Origin: Symsagittifera roscoffensis | Lineage: Eukaryota > Xenacoelomorpha > Acoela > Convolutidae | Assembly (NCBI RefSeq): GCF_963678635.1 | Contig: NC_087066.1 | Span: 53,770,312 to 53,834,311, forward strand | DNA length: 64,000 nucleotides | Direction: 5' to 3' | Shown: in pieces, positions 44,960-56,189 of the stretch | How positions within the stretch are numbered: the first letter of the stretch is position 1 | Layout of the letters: each line of letters opens with the position of its first letter | The notes under the pieces: model-generated | The model's database searches: none | Seen by the model: only the letters and a program-made list of their open reading frames with translations | What the model was told of the DNA's origin: nothing | Translations under genes and position numbers: made by a program

Positions 44960-46886
44960 ATTTCCAAAAAGCACTGTCTTACTCATCTGCGCCCTCAAGT
45001 CTTCTTTTCTGCACCAGTTGAAGGCCGTCCCATCTAGAATGCTGATCAGGCTCACGTGTACCACCGAGTGCCGATACGCCACCACGAGTGGATCCAGGAA
45101 TGCATACGTCACTGCGGGCCCATAGACGCAGGTCACCACTTCCCCCAAGCCTCTAATCATCCCCACTGGGTAGATCTCGTGGCCAAACACAAGTTAGTCA
45201 GAAGGCTAATGCCCCCATTCGCCTCTCTCACTTCTTCTCTCGTCTTGGGATTTCTTTCTTAGCCCGTCAAGTATCAATTCTTCATCAGCAGATAGTTCAC
45301 AAGCAATGTCTTCAGTCCGGCAGCCTACTTGCACGAATAGGTCTCCACACTCGGGTGAGCCTTCCTTATCGACAGGGGTTCCCCATACTTCATCAACCGA
45401 TGATGAAACGCCGTTAGTTCCCCGTGCGTCAAGAACACCAGCGTCAAATACCCATCAATCCGTAGCGTTCCCACGCCCCTACTGAACAGGTATGCCGGCC
45501 CCATATTGAACAGGTACCTGGGGTATACCAGATACAACGCTAGCAGGAGGTTGATGGGCATATTCAAGAGCTCCTGCACGAACGCTTCAAAGATGGTGTC
45601 TTCCGCGTAAAATACTTTGTTCGGATACTTTTTTTCCCAGTACGGGCTCAAGAATCTCAAGATTTCGTTGTTCTTCCTGATCTTCAGCTCGCCCTTCGCA
45701 TGCTCCATCCAGAAACTTCCGATGGTGACTTCATTAGCTGCTTTGACAAACTTCCCAACGCATCTCCCTACCTTCTGCCACCTCTAGCTGCTCCTCAATA
45801 AAATTCCATATTTGTTTAATGAGGGGTGGAGCACTCTCCCTCGTCTTGTCCGTCGCGTTCTCGAGTCTCGGGGTCAGAAACGGCCACCTCCCTCTCTCTT
45901 GTATTAAGCGACATCCTATCGATTCTAGTTGTTTCTCGGCCACGGCCACATTATTTCTTTCATTACTCGGTCCTCTCGCCCTGCTGTGATTGTCAGATCT
46001 ATACTCCGGAAGCACAGGCTGGCTGTTAGATGGGTTATCGCAGGGTGATCGTCCCCTATCTCCGGGATAAACTTCAGCTGCCGGGCAAGATTCGACATCT
46101 TGAGGCAGAGAACCTCATCCAGCACAATTGAGATGTCTGCCAACTCATAAAATCCTCTCAGAGCATGAGATATATCCGCCCATGCCGCTGCCACTTCCGA
46201 CTTAAGAAGTCTCAAGTTTACTGGTTCCAATTCGCGGTTCGGAGCGGCCATAAGCATCCGCCACGCGTTGCCCTCTGCTATCAGGATCATCATTGCATAC
46301 ACGAGCTGTGAGGCTGGTGGCATGCTCGCGTAGCTTGGCGATGACATGAACACCACTCTCGTCTTTGGTCCGAATCGAGAAGCTACCAACTCCTGCACCT
46401 CGTTCATTGCTGCAAACAGCGTCTGAATTGCTTCCCAGATCTTCTTGGGGGTTGGTTCCGCGCCTAACAAGTGCTCTAGAAGTTCACGGCCAAGCTTTTG
46501 GCTAGCTGTGAAGTCCCACAGGGTCTACCATAAATTGGGTCTTCGGCAAGCTTTGAACCCATGTACCCGGTGTCCGGGATCCCCATGCTCTTTGCCTCAA
46601 GAAGCTTTTCGACTATTCTCAGCTGTGCAGGAATCACCACTCTGATCCTGGCTATGCTCGTTTGATGCTTGCGAGGTTCCACGATTAGACCTGGACTCCC
46701 CAGTTGCTTGAGGGGCATGTAGTTGACTGAGCCCCTTATCAATTTTTGCGGGATTCCCGTTAAGTCTGCGGTCTCTAGTGTCTTGGCTCTCGAGAAATGC
46801 GCCTCGTGGGCCTTTAGCCAGTCTACACAGTGATGTCTGCTCAAGTCCTCGTGCGACCCATTCTTAAGCCCCAGAATCTCAGTCAA
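44960..46886 (-). pseudogene. C-terminal part of the retroelement's second coding region, unknown fold
   Basis: Successive overlapping frames (46886-46476, 46470-45925, 46015-45734, 45708-45325, 45190-44960) look like one protein of some 600 residues broken by shifts. The pieces have good coding character (SRHHCVDWLKAHEAHF, AIQTLFAAMNEVQELV, DISHALRGFYELADISIVLD, RIDGYLTLVFLTHGELTAFH). I know no domain for them. They follow the SGNH domain directly. Confidence 0.6.
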
Positions 46887-47956
46887 CTCTTGTCTACATG
46901 CCAGATCCCCATGTCTAGATCCTTTACTCTCTCTAGATATCGGGCTTTGCTCGCCTCTCCCGGTCTCTCTGTCTTCTTATTGTCCACCAACACCACTGAG
47001 GACACTACCGAGCTCTGGGGTGGGAACGATTCCGCCCCGTCTCCTTCCAGCGGTTTGGCTCCTAGTTGTCTACTCCTGCTGCTCCTTGAGCTTTCTCTCG
47101 AGTCGGTTCTTCCTCCCAAAGGATCGGACAAGGGCCTAGCAGCGAAGAAGGGAGGTATTGGGGGTGGACCAAAGGTGAACTGGCCCGTCTCCAGCATGTC
47201 TGACTTCAGAAGGTTTATGTGCCTTTGGAAGACACCGTTTAGCCACTCCGTGCCCCTGGGCCTGTAGAAGTGGATGCCAGCCGAAGACGCATCATCCGGA
47301 AGAGATTGTTCTATCATGCTTGCCACGTCGAGCAGTCTCATGCGGCGTACGCTCCTCTGCTGAATTTGCCTGACGATTTCATTGAGGTTATATACCCTGT
47401 TGTTCATCTCCCTCGCATTCTGGTCAACCATCATGTTGTGAGGGACGGTGCAAATAGTGAGTATGGCTGGATCCAGAGAGATCCTCAATTCCTCAAGACT
47501 ACAACTCATCTTCTCCTGCAGCCTCATTACTTTCCTCTGCTCGCCTCTGGACACGTCATTGGTTCCCAGCATCAGCGTGACCGTGTACATCTTCGCCAAC
47601 TCCAGCATCTCTAGCGACGCCAACATCTGGGGTGTTGCAGCACCAGAAAAACTCAAGATCCCCACCTGCCAATGCGCCTGGATTCGCGTCAACAGTCGTA
47701 TCACGCTGTCCCCTATAATCAAGTGGACTGCCACCTCGGGTATCCTGGGCTGCGTGAAATATTCAGCCCAAGAAGCATCGTGGAAGGCATCCCTCCTTGA
47801 GCGTTGTGCCGCCGTCCAGTCCATCTGGTCATGCCTGTGATAGGCACCGTCTGTGTTCTTTTTGTAGCTTGCGATTAAAACACTCCTCATTGGATGATCT
47901 CTCCAGGTGGAAGGTCGCTCCTCTCGTGCTGAGTTCTCGCGAGCCCTTGTTTGCAA
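46883..47956 (-). pseudogene. SGNH/GDSL-hydrolase-like domain in a retroelement ORF
   Basis: 357 residues. Block I is IIGDSVIRLL (Ser84 in G-D-S), block II SFSGAAT (Gly105), block III LGTND (Asn133) and block V AGIHF (His229). In SGNH enzymes block V is usually D-x-x-H, but here the Asp position (226) is Ala, so the triad looks incomplete in this copy. SGNH enzymes are esterases or lipases, and similar esterase domains are known in ORF1 of some CR1-type LINEs. The C-terminus is Pro/Ser-rich. The N-terminus overlaps the preceding frame (48198-47887), so a frameshift splits the original protein. Confidence 0.7.
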
Positions 47957-48937
47957 CCTCTCTTGCGACTCCCTGAGACGCGACGTGCCCGTCCCGGTTT
48001 GACTAGCACTGCTTGAACTGGCGTCAATCCCGGCAGCGAGATTTCCATCAAAAGCCTAACTGGGTTTGTCTCTAGATTGCGTAGGGAAGGAACTGGCTCG
48101 GGAGGTGTCCATGCTTTCAGGCCCTCATTCATGTGTTCCTGGGCCACACGGTCCAAGGTGATGCGTCCGCTCGCCCGAGGATCATTGTCTACCTCCATCC
48201 GCGACTCTGGTCTCGATGTCGCGACAGCCGGTTCAGTCGTAGTCCTCTTTTTCTCCCTACCACTCGTGACCGCTTGCTGCCTCCTCTAAAGCCGTACTAT
48301 TTCTGACTTTATTTGATCACATTTTGCTACACTTTCTTCTAGTCTGTGTTCTTGCTCCCGATCTGCCATCAGCAGATCCCGGTCAAGAATCGCCTTGTTT
48401 CGCTCAAGTAATGCCTGGTCGCGATCAAGCTTGGCTTGATCCCTATCAAGAACAGCTTGGTCCCTTTCCAGATTGGTCTTGTCCCGTTCCCTTTGGGCCC
48501 GTTCCAACCCTCTCATCATGCTGCTGAGATCTGGATATGACTCTTCCGTTTGTTGCGACCGGAACATCGATGGTGGTTTGCTTGTGGATGGAGTCCCTGC
48601 TCCTGCTGGTGGTCTGGTCGGAAGGGGAAAATCCTCCGCACCATATTCCGTGTGGTTGCTCAAGCCAGGGTTTCTCGAAAGGTCATGTCCTCTCAGGCCT
48701 CCATCTAAATTCCAGGAGACTTGATATTCCATCTGAAGTTTAGCCCACCATCAACACGGCTTCAGTTGATGACTCCCTGCATTCGCCTTGTGCTTCCAGT
48801 TGTAGGATGGCATTCAACATTACCGCCAGCCTTTCGTGCACTTGTGTGTGATCGAGGTCCCTCAAGCGCTCGTATAGCTCATCGAGGGTAGGTTTTTTGA
48901 GCGCTGCTGTCATAGACTTCCAGAAATGATCCGCCAT
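47887..48937 (-). pseudogene. N-terminal part of the second coding region, with coiled coil
   Basis: Begins MADHFWKSMTAALKKPTLDE at 48937, which looks like a true start. It continues in another frame (48732-48286) with a striking 7-residue repeat RDQAxLD, RDQALLE, RNKAILD, a long coiled coil suited to oligomerisation. A Pro-rich piece follows (48198-47887). The layout resembles a structural, gag- or ORF1-like protein in front of the SGNH domain. Confidence 0.6.
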
Positions 48938-49450
48938 AGTTGCTTCTTCTCAAGAGAACTCACGTATCAACAAACTCAAGAAATACCTTTCCCAAACCAA
49001 CTCAAGAAATACCTTTCCCAAACCAACTCAAGAAATACCTTCCCAGTTAAACTCAAAAAAAATCCTCCTCTTTTACTGCTAGTGAAGAACCGTTCGTGAT
49101 CTCTCCTGTTTTGTTCGAGTAAGTGTAGCTTGATTGTCAATTCAATTTGCAAATCAATCTGAAAATAGAATTCAATTTCAGACCAAGTTGTTTTTCGCTC
49201 ATGCCTAGTCTAAACCTCCCCCTTACTACCTTTAAAACAAAACCCTATCGATTTCTTGATAAAATATTTCGATTAGACATTTAAAAGCATGCAGACTAAT
49301 TTCATGTTTTAGCACCATTAATTCTTTAGAATTTAATTTTCTAAAGAATTTGATTCGTGCCCCGTTTACCTAGCTCAAGAAACCCTGTAGCTCCTAACTC
49401 AAGACTTCCATGTCCACTCAAAGCTCAGGCGATACTCAAGTAGTACCTTT
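48938..49450. other. spacer between the two coding regions of the retroelement
   Basis: No ORF. It has three tandem copies of about 26 bases (CAACTCAAGAAATACCTT at 48970-49040), then AT-rich sequence. Could hold a leader or internal promoter for the second coding region; no direct sign of one. Confidence 0.5.
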
Positions 49451-49947
49451 TGTGTAATCTCCGTTTCTGCAAAGACCACGTGCAGGATGGCGTATCAATC
49501 CATAGTATTCAACTTGCCCCTGTTTGGATCGTAGACCGGCATTGAGACCTCTCGTATTCCTATTTCAACCACGAAGTCCCTCAACCTCGTTAGAGCCAAC
49601 ATCACATGTTCGGGGTCTATCGTGTTTCTTACATTGACCCTCGTCACCAGAAGGCACAGGTATTTACCAGGAACTTGTGAAACTGAAGGGGGAAGCGCAG
49701 CAATTCCTCCCAAACCCACTCTCTGCCTAACTAGAAACTCTACGTTGTGACTTTCTCTTTTGAAGTCTGCTTCGAGTCTCGTGTTGAAGCTCATGTCTGT
49801 TGTTACGCAGATCGCACTAGTCTTATATGACAAAATGAAGTCGCTCTCTGTGATCGAGATGTTCTCTGAATAATCATTCAAAATCTTGAATTTTGTCTTG
49901 AAATTTTTTCCTATGGTAGGCTCAGCTTCCTCCTGATCCAGTTCCAA
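49450..49947 (-). pseudogene. macro-domain-like segment at the end of pol
   Basis: 150 residues plus a short extension past a stop. The pattern is macro-like: SAICVTTDMSFNTRLEADFK (residues 44-63, as in the start of ALC1/TARG1-type macro domains), GLGGIAALP (78-86), KYLCLLVTR (95-103), ALTRLRDFVVEIGIREVSMP (118-137), then beyond the TAG at 49495 YAILHVVF. Macro domains bind or remove ADP-ribose. The final GxG loop is poor (PVYDPNRGKL). It follows the integrase C-terminal module and acidic linker, so it was probably the C-terminus of Pol. Confidence 0.55.
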
Positions 49948-49965
49948 CCCGTTAGTCTCTCTTAC

Positions 49966-50613
49966 TTACCTGAGCTTCTTTATCATCAATTTTTTGGTGT
50001 GGGTAAGTCCTACCCTCACTCCCCGGACAAAAATATGTATCGACGTCCCCGTCGATGATGCTGGGTACAAGTTATCCGGTGGTATTTCCAGAGGCCGGTC
50101 AGTGGCTGTCCAACCAAATAGTGGATTTTCTGTTTTCACATGTTTCATTGCTGATACGTTGATTTGCTGGATGTTTTGCGCTCCCCTTCGTCAGTCTCAA
50201 TGTTATGCATCCATTTCAGTATCCTCAGGTTTGTATTTTCTCTTCTCTCTATCCCACTTTGTTCCAGATCTACTTCTCGTTCTTGCAAGGAATGCTTACT
50301 GTCGTTGATGATCTGCCACACTTCATCGGCTACCAGCTCGCCCCCGTTCACTAACTCCTCGCCTACCTCCTCGGATTGTATCTTGTCTATCAAGAAGTCG
50401 TCACCATACCCTGTTGTACCTCATGTATGTCCGTTTGCGATCGCCTTTTCTCGTCCATTTTGGTGCCTCCGGGAAAAATCCTTCGTCCGAATCCACCTCT
50501 ATCTTCTCGTTATCGTCCATGCTCACGTCCTCGTTGCCGTCATTCTTTTCTCTGGTGCCTTTCTCGTTCACCTGACATGCTGGCTCCACCAGTAGACACT
50601 CGAGTCCTTCCAT
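49966..50613 (-). pseudogene. acidic linker between integrase and macro-like segment
   Basis: Three overlapping frames (50613-50401, 50393-50145, 50148-49966) with acidic, low-complexity sequence (DVSMDDNEKIEVDSDEG) and a short conserved-looking tract NPLFGWTATDRPLEIPPDN. No catalytic motif. Its position suggests a Pol C-terminal extension. Confidence 0.45.
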
Positions 50614-50619
50614 GTTATG

Positions 50620-51878
50620 TGGTACACTTCAGTCTTCCGGAGATGGGACGTGAGATTTCAGGTTTTTGTAATGCGCCGCACGCCCTGTACTCAAGCGATA
50701 TAACCGGCCCTGCTGGTGTACCTATGTTATCATAAACGGTCCTCTCCATTTCTTCAGTAACGTTTTACTCCCTTCGGAGGTTAGATATTCTGGACCACCC
50801 AGGCCTATTGTCCCACAGCGTACTGTTTCGCCTGAAGTATTTTTTCAACGTTTTCTTCCGCTGTCTCATTTGTGCCTACGCCGTGTTTCTTCTACAGAGC
50901 TCGTTCTATTCTTGTTGTCTCCTGACGGCTTCCTTCACATACGCCTGAGACGACGTCTTTTTCTCATCGTATTCCGGATAGAAAAATGTCATGGGCATCG
51001 CTCTCTCCCTGCCGGTTAACATCATGAAATGTGAATTTCCTGTTGTTGAATGTTGCGTGCTGTTATACGCCCCTACCACTTGCGGCAGATATTTATCTCA
51101 ATCTGTCATCTATCTCGAGCAAAATACCCTGAGCATGTTCACCAGTGTTCTGTTCTGCCTCTCCACTAATCCGTTCGTTTGAGGATGGTAGGTTGTTGAA
51201 TGCGCTTGAGCAATGTGGGATGTCCTCATCAGTTCTCATGTCAGGTCCTCCACGAAGCATTTCCTATTGTCCGATTGGAAAATCATCAGACAACCATATC
51301 GTGATATCCAGTGAGCTATCAAATGATGACAAGTCTCTTCCGCTGAGGCCGTCTGACATGGTAGCAATTCTGACAGTTTCGTAAAGTGTTCTATGATTAC
51401 GAGTATTTGATTGTATCCCGAGTCGGTCATGCAGATCTTCTGATAGTTTTATCTGCACGACCTCGTTAAGCGCCAAGCTTTCCACGGACTTAAGTGGAAA
51501 TTTAATTTTTCTAGTGTCTTTCACTTGCAAACACGACAAGCATGTGTTCACATACCTTTCGCAAGCCTTTCTCAACCCTGGCCAATCAAACCTGTGTAGT
51601 TTTCTTTGTTGTACCTTGTCTATCCCCGGATGTCCCCTCTGGTCGTGCGATCTGAGCAACACTTCCGTCTGGTATAGCTACGGCAGTATGATGAGATTAT
51701 GCCTGTGTAATATCATCTCCTCATCTTTCCTCCTACATGCTACTACACCGTCAGCTGCGTGATAGAGCAAGTCCCTTCTCACTTTGTAGGACTGGCTCAA
51801 GATCTTGTAACTATCCTCCTCCAGGTTTCTTTTCTCCTTGAATCCCGTCCGGATCCATGTAGAGAGGTTACTCATCAT
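50620..51878 (-). pseudogene. integrase with zinc domain, DDE core and GPY/F-like module
   Basis: The N-terminal zinc domain is H6-x4-H11 and C41-x2-C44 in the frame from 51662 (RSHDQRGHPGIDK, CLSCLQVKD). The core in the frame from 51430 is QILVIIEHFTKLSE, where Glu14 replaces the first catalytic Asp, and FQSDN keeps the second Asp (54). In another frame TTYHPQTNGLVERQNRTLV supplies the third acidic residue near 51160. Further on KWRGPF and YRLSTGRAAHYKNLKSH (50770-50640) match the GPY/F module of Ty3/gypsy integrases. Several stops and shifts show it is dead. Confidence 0.78.
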
Positions 51879-52459
51879 CTTGCCATTGTTCTGGGCTCAT
51901 ATCAGATCCGACAGTCTGTATCTCGTTTTGACGTGTTCCTTCGATGCCATCATTTGACCATTCAGTTCTCCGGACTGTGGATGTTGTCTTTTAGCTTAAC
52001 GCAAACTATTCTTCTCAAGACCTCCCTGTCATCATCCGGATCCAGTTTCGTCCTGACATTTGAATTGCACGATAGCTCCCTGAATGGTTTCCTTGACACC
52101 GCTCTTTTCTCAAGCTCTTCTCTTCCGTGCGGATCCTGTTGCTCTAGGTTTGACGTCCCTGAGGAAGGGTCAGTTTGTAGTTCTCTATCGTGGTTCCTCA
52201 TTTTCTCTTCTGCTAATATCATGCAAAGACTGTCTTGGTCATCACCACTCTTCTCTGAGTCATCCTCCCATTCTTCCGACTCCCGGACAAACTCTCTTCC
52301 TCACTGTCTCCTTTTGTTTTCGATCACTCCCCTGACTCTTGATCTGGTCCGAGGTATTCGGTTTCCTCCTTGAATGGCACTTTCTTCTTCCGAAACGTAG
52401 TCCCTCTTAGTATGTCCTCTGAGATTTTCTCGAACAATGTCCGCACAACTTCTTTGCCG
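51879..52459 (-). pseudogene. pre-/post-RT linker; RT and RNase H missing
   Basis: Short frames (52551-52324 and 52222-51962) with charged sequence (TLFEKISEDILRG, LDPDDDREVLRRIVCVKL). None of the RT blocks (LDL, PQG, YxDD) or RNase H motifs is seen. Only about 0.6 kb separates protease and integrase, where Ty3/gypsy elements need about 1.5 kb, so RT-RNase H was deleted or never present in this lineage. Confidence 0.6.
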
Positions 52460-53594
52460 TCAGGTTGCTTGCCTATCATTGAGTCTTCGCCATGAGCTGT
52501 TTCCCCTCTTTTCAATATGCAATATGGTGAATTCCGGTTTGTCTTTGTCATTGTTCCGGACTACAGGTTTGTCGTCTGCTAGTTTCTCGAGTAGTTTCCT
52601 CAAATCCTCTCCTATCGTCACCCTTCTTGTCTCCACTTCATCGAGGTCGTAGTTTTTTGCTTTTATCGTTTTCCTCGCTATCTTCGACTGTAGCATCGTT
52701 TCTATTGGCATCCCTAGATTTCTCTTGAGAATTTTTTTCGCCTCATGTTCAACTGGTAGCTCAAAATAGTCCTCTCTTGGTTTCCCTGACTTGTCAAGCC
52801 AACTCGAGAGTGGAGGACTGTCATACGTCTCCTTATCAATTTTAAGATCAATTGTTACATCAAAATTCCAGATGAAATTTCTGCCCAAAATAAATTGGTC
52901 AGACTCATCTAGATTCTCCACTACGAGAAAGCTCATCCACAAAATGTGTTCCCCCAGATTTAGGGCTATTATTGGTGTCCTGCCTAGAACCTGCAGTGCA
53001 CCTTTGTTTGCCGCTGACAACCGTATTCTTGAGTCTATCAAGTCATCTTTGAAGAACCCCATTTTTTTCCATGTTTCAATTCGCATGACACTCAAGACGG
53101 CTCCTGTGTCCAATAACCCACGCAGTTGAGTCTTTTTCCGCTTATGTCCAGTACGTGTGCAGATACGTCTGCCTCTGTTCCCAGATGCATTGCATCTTCT
53201 TCTAACATAGCGCAGTGTCCGATCGATCTCACTTTCAGTTTTCTCTACCAACGTAGATTTGCCCGGCTATATCTTCATCACATGTTATCATCGTTTTTTT
53301 ATGGATGTTTATTCCATCTATATTCATGTTGTCTATGCGAACTGATTTACTACCACTGATTTACTTCGTGAGTAATGCCCTTGAAGCTCTAGAAGGGGTT
53401 TGCGGGCTTATTGCGCTCAAGTAATCCGCGTACACATCTATGTGCATTATTGTCTGATCACTCGGTTCACTCAAGTTTCTTGTTACTTCGTGGCCGCCCA
53501 CTGTGATTATTGACTTGATTCTTGCCCCAATTTTCGTGATGCCAAATGGTTTTCCAGTCACCATTTTCAAGGTATTGCAATTGCTTCTACTCAT
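52460..53594 (-). pseudogene. retropepsin (aspartic protease)
   Basis: The 263-residue frame from 53251 has the active-site loop LLDTGAVLSVM (Asp48-Thr-Gly-Ala51), a flap-like region, and ILGRNFIWNF (121-130), the second conserved block of Ty3/gypsy retropepsins. The preceding frame (53594-53361) gives the region between Gag and protease. After residue 150 there is a charged tail. Cleaves Gag-Pol during particle maturation in intact elements. Confidence 0.78.
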
Positions 53595-54022
53595 TGAGTT
53601 CTCTCCGGTCTCTGTTTTGGTCTTATAATACAGAGTTTTTCATTCAATCTCTGTTTTTCTATTTCATGTTTCAGCCGTTGCTCGATTTCTTTGATCGCCA
53701 AGTCTTGCTTCACTTTGTTGATCGCCTCTGCAACTGCTCTCTCGTAGTTTATCTCAAGTGAGTTTCTCGTCTCGGCTCCCGTGTCATCCTTATTTTGTTT
53801 CACGCCCTTCACTGTCTTTGTTGATAATTCACCACCCGCTGCCTTTTTGTTGTTCAAATCATTTTCAGCTTGTCTATTCCTGGTATTTTGCACTGCAGCC
53901 AGTGCCAATTTGTGTTTCGGGTGATTCTGATTCTTCACCGCCTCCCAAAAGAAAAGACAGTCCATCCTGAAATGGCCTTCTTGGTTACAGAAAAAACACC
54001 TCGCGCCTTTCTTGACGATCAA
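53591..54022 (-). pseudogene. gag nucleocapsid with CCHC zinc knuckle
   Basis: C9-x2-C12-x4-H17-x4-C22 (CFFCNQEGHFRMDC) binds RNA in Gag proteins. A Lys/Asn-rich and helical tail follows (RAVAEAINKVKQDLAIKEIE). It sits directly upstream of the protease on the minus strand. Confidence 0.8.
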
Positions 54023-54189
54023 GCCACTCTAACACTCATGTTCCTCCGTTTGACTCATATCCCCTTCCTCTGGTGCTTTTCATGCCTTGCTTGTATGTCG
54101 TGCAATCCGCCACATGATGATCCGCTGATCCACAATTTGCGCATGACCTACGTTCGTCCATTTGGTCTCTAGGCTTTTACCATGACGAC

Positions 54190-55041
54190 CTTTGTAGTTG
54201 GCTCCCCCCTTGCAGGTTTCCGCCTTCTGAGAACGAGTAATTTTTTGGTTTCATCAACATGTACTCTCTTGATTTTTGTCACAACTCTTCTGGGGTTGGT
54301 GCATTATCCTTTGATAGTGTATAACACGTTGCCAGCATTGTTCTCAAGTCGTCACTTCTCATCCCGTCAATAAACTTTGAAGCGATGCTGAAGTTTCCTC
54401 TGTTCGTTTTATTCTTCCGGGTCGCTTCTTCTCCTCAAGCTCTCAAGATCAAACAGGAATCGATCAATTGACTCGTCTTCCCTTTGTCTTCTTTTTTCAA
54501 ATCTCATTATCGCTTGATGAACCTTCATTTCTGACTCGAATCGATTCAACAGTATTTCGAAGATTTTGGCCGCTGTATCACGCTTCTCCTCTTTCTTTGC
54601 TACCACGGATTTCAGTGCTGTGCCTTCTAGATTGCTTTGTATTGCCGTGCAGGCCTGCTATTTGACATTCAGGTTATCCTGTTCTAGATGTAGTCTCATG
54701 ACTACTACCCAGGTGTCAATGCAGCTATCCGAGTCGTCAATAAATTCTTTCGGTTTCTCGAAGGTCTTCCTGGATTTACCACTTCCTCTGTCACTCGACT
54801 CTGTATTCCTTATAGCAAATGCTTCAAGTGTACTCGCCCACGTCATGGCGTCAGGTGTTACACTTGTGTCTGTACTGGAGTCCCCCGGTGCATTCTTTGA
54901 ACCTTTGGTTCCATCCTTCACAGCAGCCTTGGACCCTACTACCCCTATGCTCGTTGCAATCCAGGGTAACAGTGTAGACTCCCTTTTCTTCAGTTGTGGT
55001 TCTACAAAGTCGACTCTAGTTCCCTGTGGTTTGTCTGCCAT
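54190..55041 (-). pseudogene. gag capsid region
   Basis: Frame 55041-54658 starts MADKPQGTRVDFVEPQLKK and runs into a capsid N-domain (FIDDSDSCIDTWVVVMRLHL). After a stop, 54606-54409 continues with TAAKIFEILLNRFESEMKVH, RFEKRRQREDESIDRFLFDL and SLRRRSDPEE, a typical Ty3/gypsy capsid. The stop at 54658 and a frameshift past 54409 break it. Confidence 0.72.
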
Positions 55042-55309
55042 TAATTTATCTTGTTATCTTGGACTGTATTGCACAAGAACTTTCAGCCTGATCCTTGCTC
55101 ATTGTATCCATACTGGTCTCTAGATTCCATAACTTCACATTCACGAAGTCATACCGATTCTTCATTTCTTCTATATCCTATTTGATATGTTTCACTCGCT
55201 CTTTGTCGGTAGCCTCTACCTTGTCCGACATCTGCTGTAGCTTTTCTTCCGTGGCCCTTGCTAAGACGTAGTAGTTATCCAGGTTCTCGTTTTTGTTGTG
55301 TTTGATTTC

Positions 55310-55894
55310 CTATTTCAGCTCTTGGCGGTCCTCCTCACTGCACTTGAACTTTTTGTCGATTTCATTTAACTTTGTTATTAAGTCTCCCAGCTCTACTGAA
55401 GTTGTTTTCGTTCCATTAGCGCGTTTATCTTGGCTAGCTGTTGCTTCTTGCGTGGCTTGCTCTTTATCCTTGCTGGTTTCTGTCGTTATCGTCGAAACTG
55501 TCTGAAACGTTTTGCTTTTCTCGGTCACTGTCGTTATTTCCTCCTTCTCTTTTGGCTTCATTCCGAGCATCGCAGCAATCCTCTCGGTGAATGATGTTCT
55601 CTTCGTTTGTGAGTCGTCATTTATCGTCTCCAGTGTGTTGGTCGCCTCGTCTCCATTGCCTATTGGTGAGAACTCTATGGTGTTCTTTTCCGGTTCTTAT
55701 ATATTTGGCATCGGTGTATATTCCGTTTCCTTCCTTTCACTTCCATCTATACGTTGATCTGGTATTTCTAGTTCAGTCTCTTTTGCTGGTATGCTTTGTT
55801 CTTCCATTGTTTTCTCTTTCGCCTTCTGTTCCTTGTTGCTTCTTTGGCTGATCATATTCACTGAAACATTCTTCCTCATTATTCTCGGATTCAT
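55310..55894 (-). pseudogene. gag N-terminal, charged coiled-coil region
   Basis: In one frame with a single stop at 55697-55699: MNPRIMRKNVSVNMISQRSN, then FTERIAAMLGMKPKEKEEIT, then a Lys/Glu/Thr-rich region ending DLITKLNEIDKKFKCSEED. A second copy of its first half lies at 58200-57856 in the duplicated unit. No known domain. Confidence 0.55.
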
Positions 55895-56189
55895 TGGTAT
55901 TGGTTTCTTTTGCGTTGCGGTCTGGTTTTGCTTAAATCCTGTTCCCTTTCTTTCAGTTATTGATACCCTATTTCTCTTGTTGATTTATATGCATAAAGTT
56001 TTTTATCTACTTTTTTGAAATTTACAAGTCCCTACTGTAAAATCTGATTGAAATTATTAGAAAATTCCCTAATGTATTAAAAATTAATACCAGTGGAAGT
56101 AGTCTAAATCAGTTTTGAGTCCAAATCAGTTTCAGGCCTTCGTACTAGTTTTGGGATGCTTTAGTACTGTCCTAAATATTCTTGGTACT

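Noticed and set aside
46830-47267. 145-codon plus-strand ORF
   Set aside because: Antisense of the SGNH-domain frame.
46883-47956. Host GDSL lipase gene
   Set aside because: No signal peptide or introns, surrounding frames are retroelement-like and broken; it belongs to the element.
51759-52373. 204-codon plus-strand ORF
   Set aside because: It is the antisense of the retroelement pol region, which has clear motifs on the minus strand.
54566-55123. 185-codon plus-strand ORF
   Set aside because: Antisense of the gag capsid region; Ser/Cys/Leu-rich text is typical of a mirror frame.
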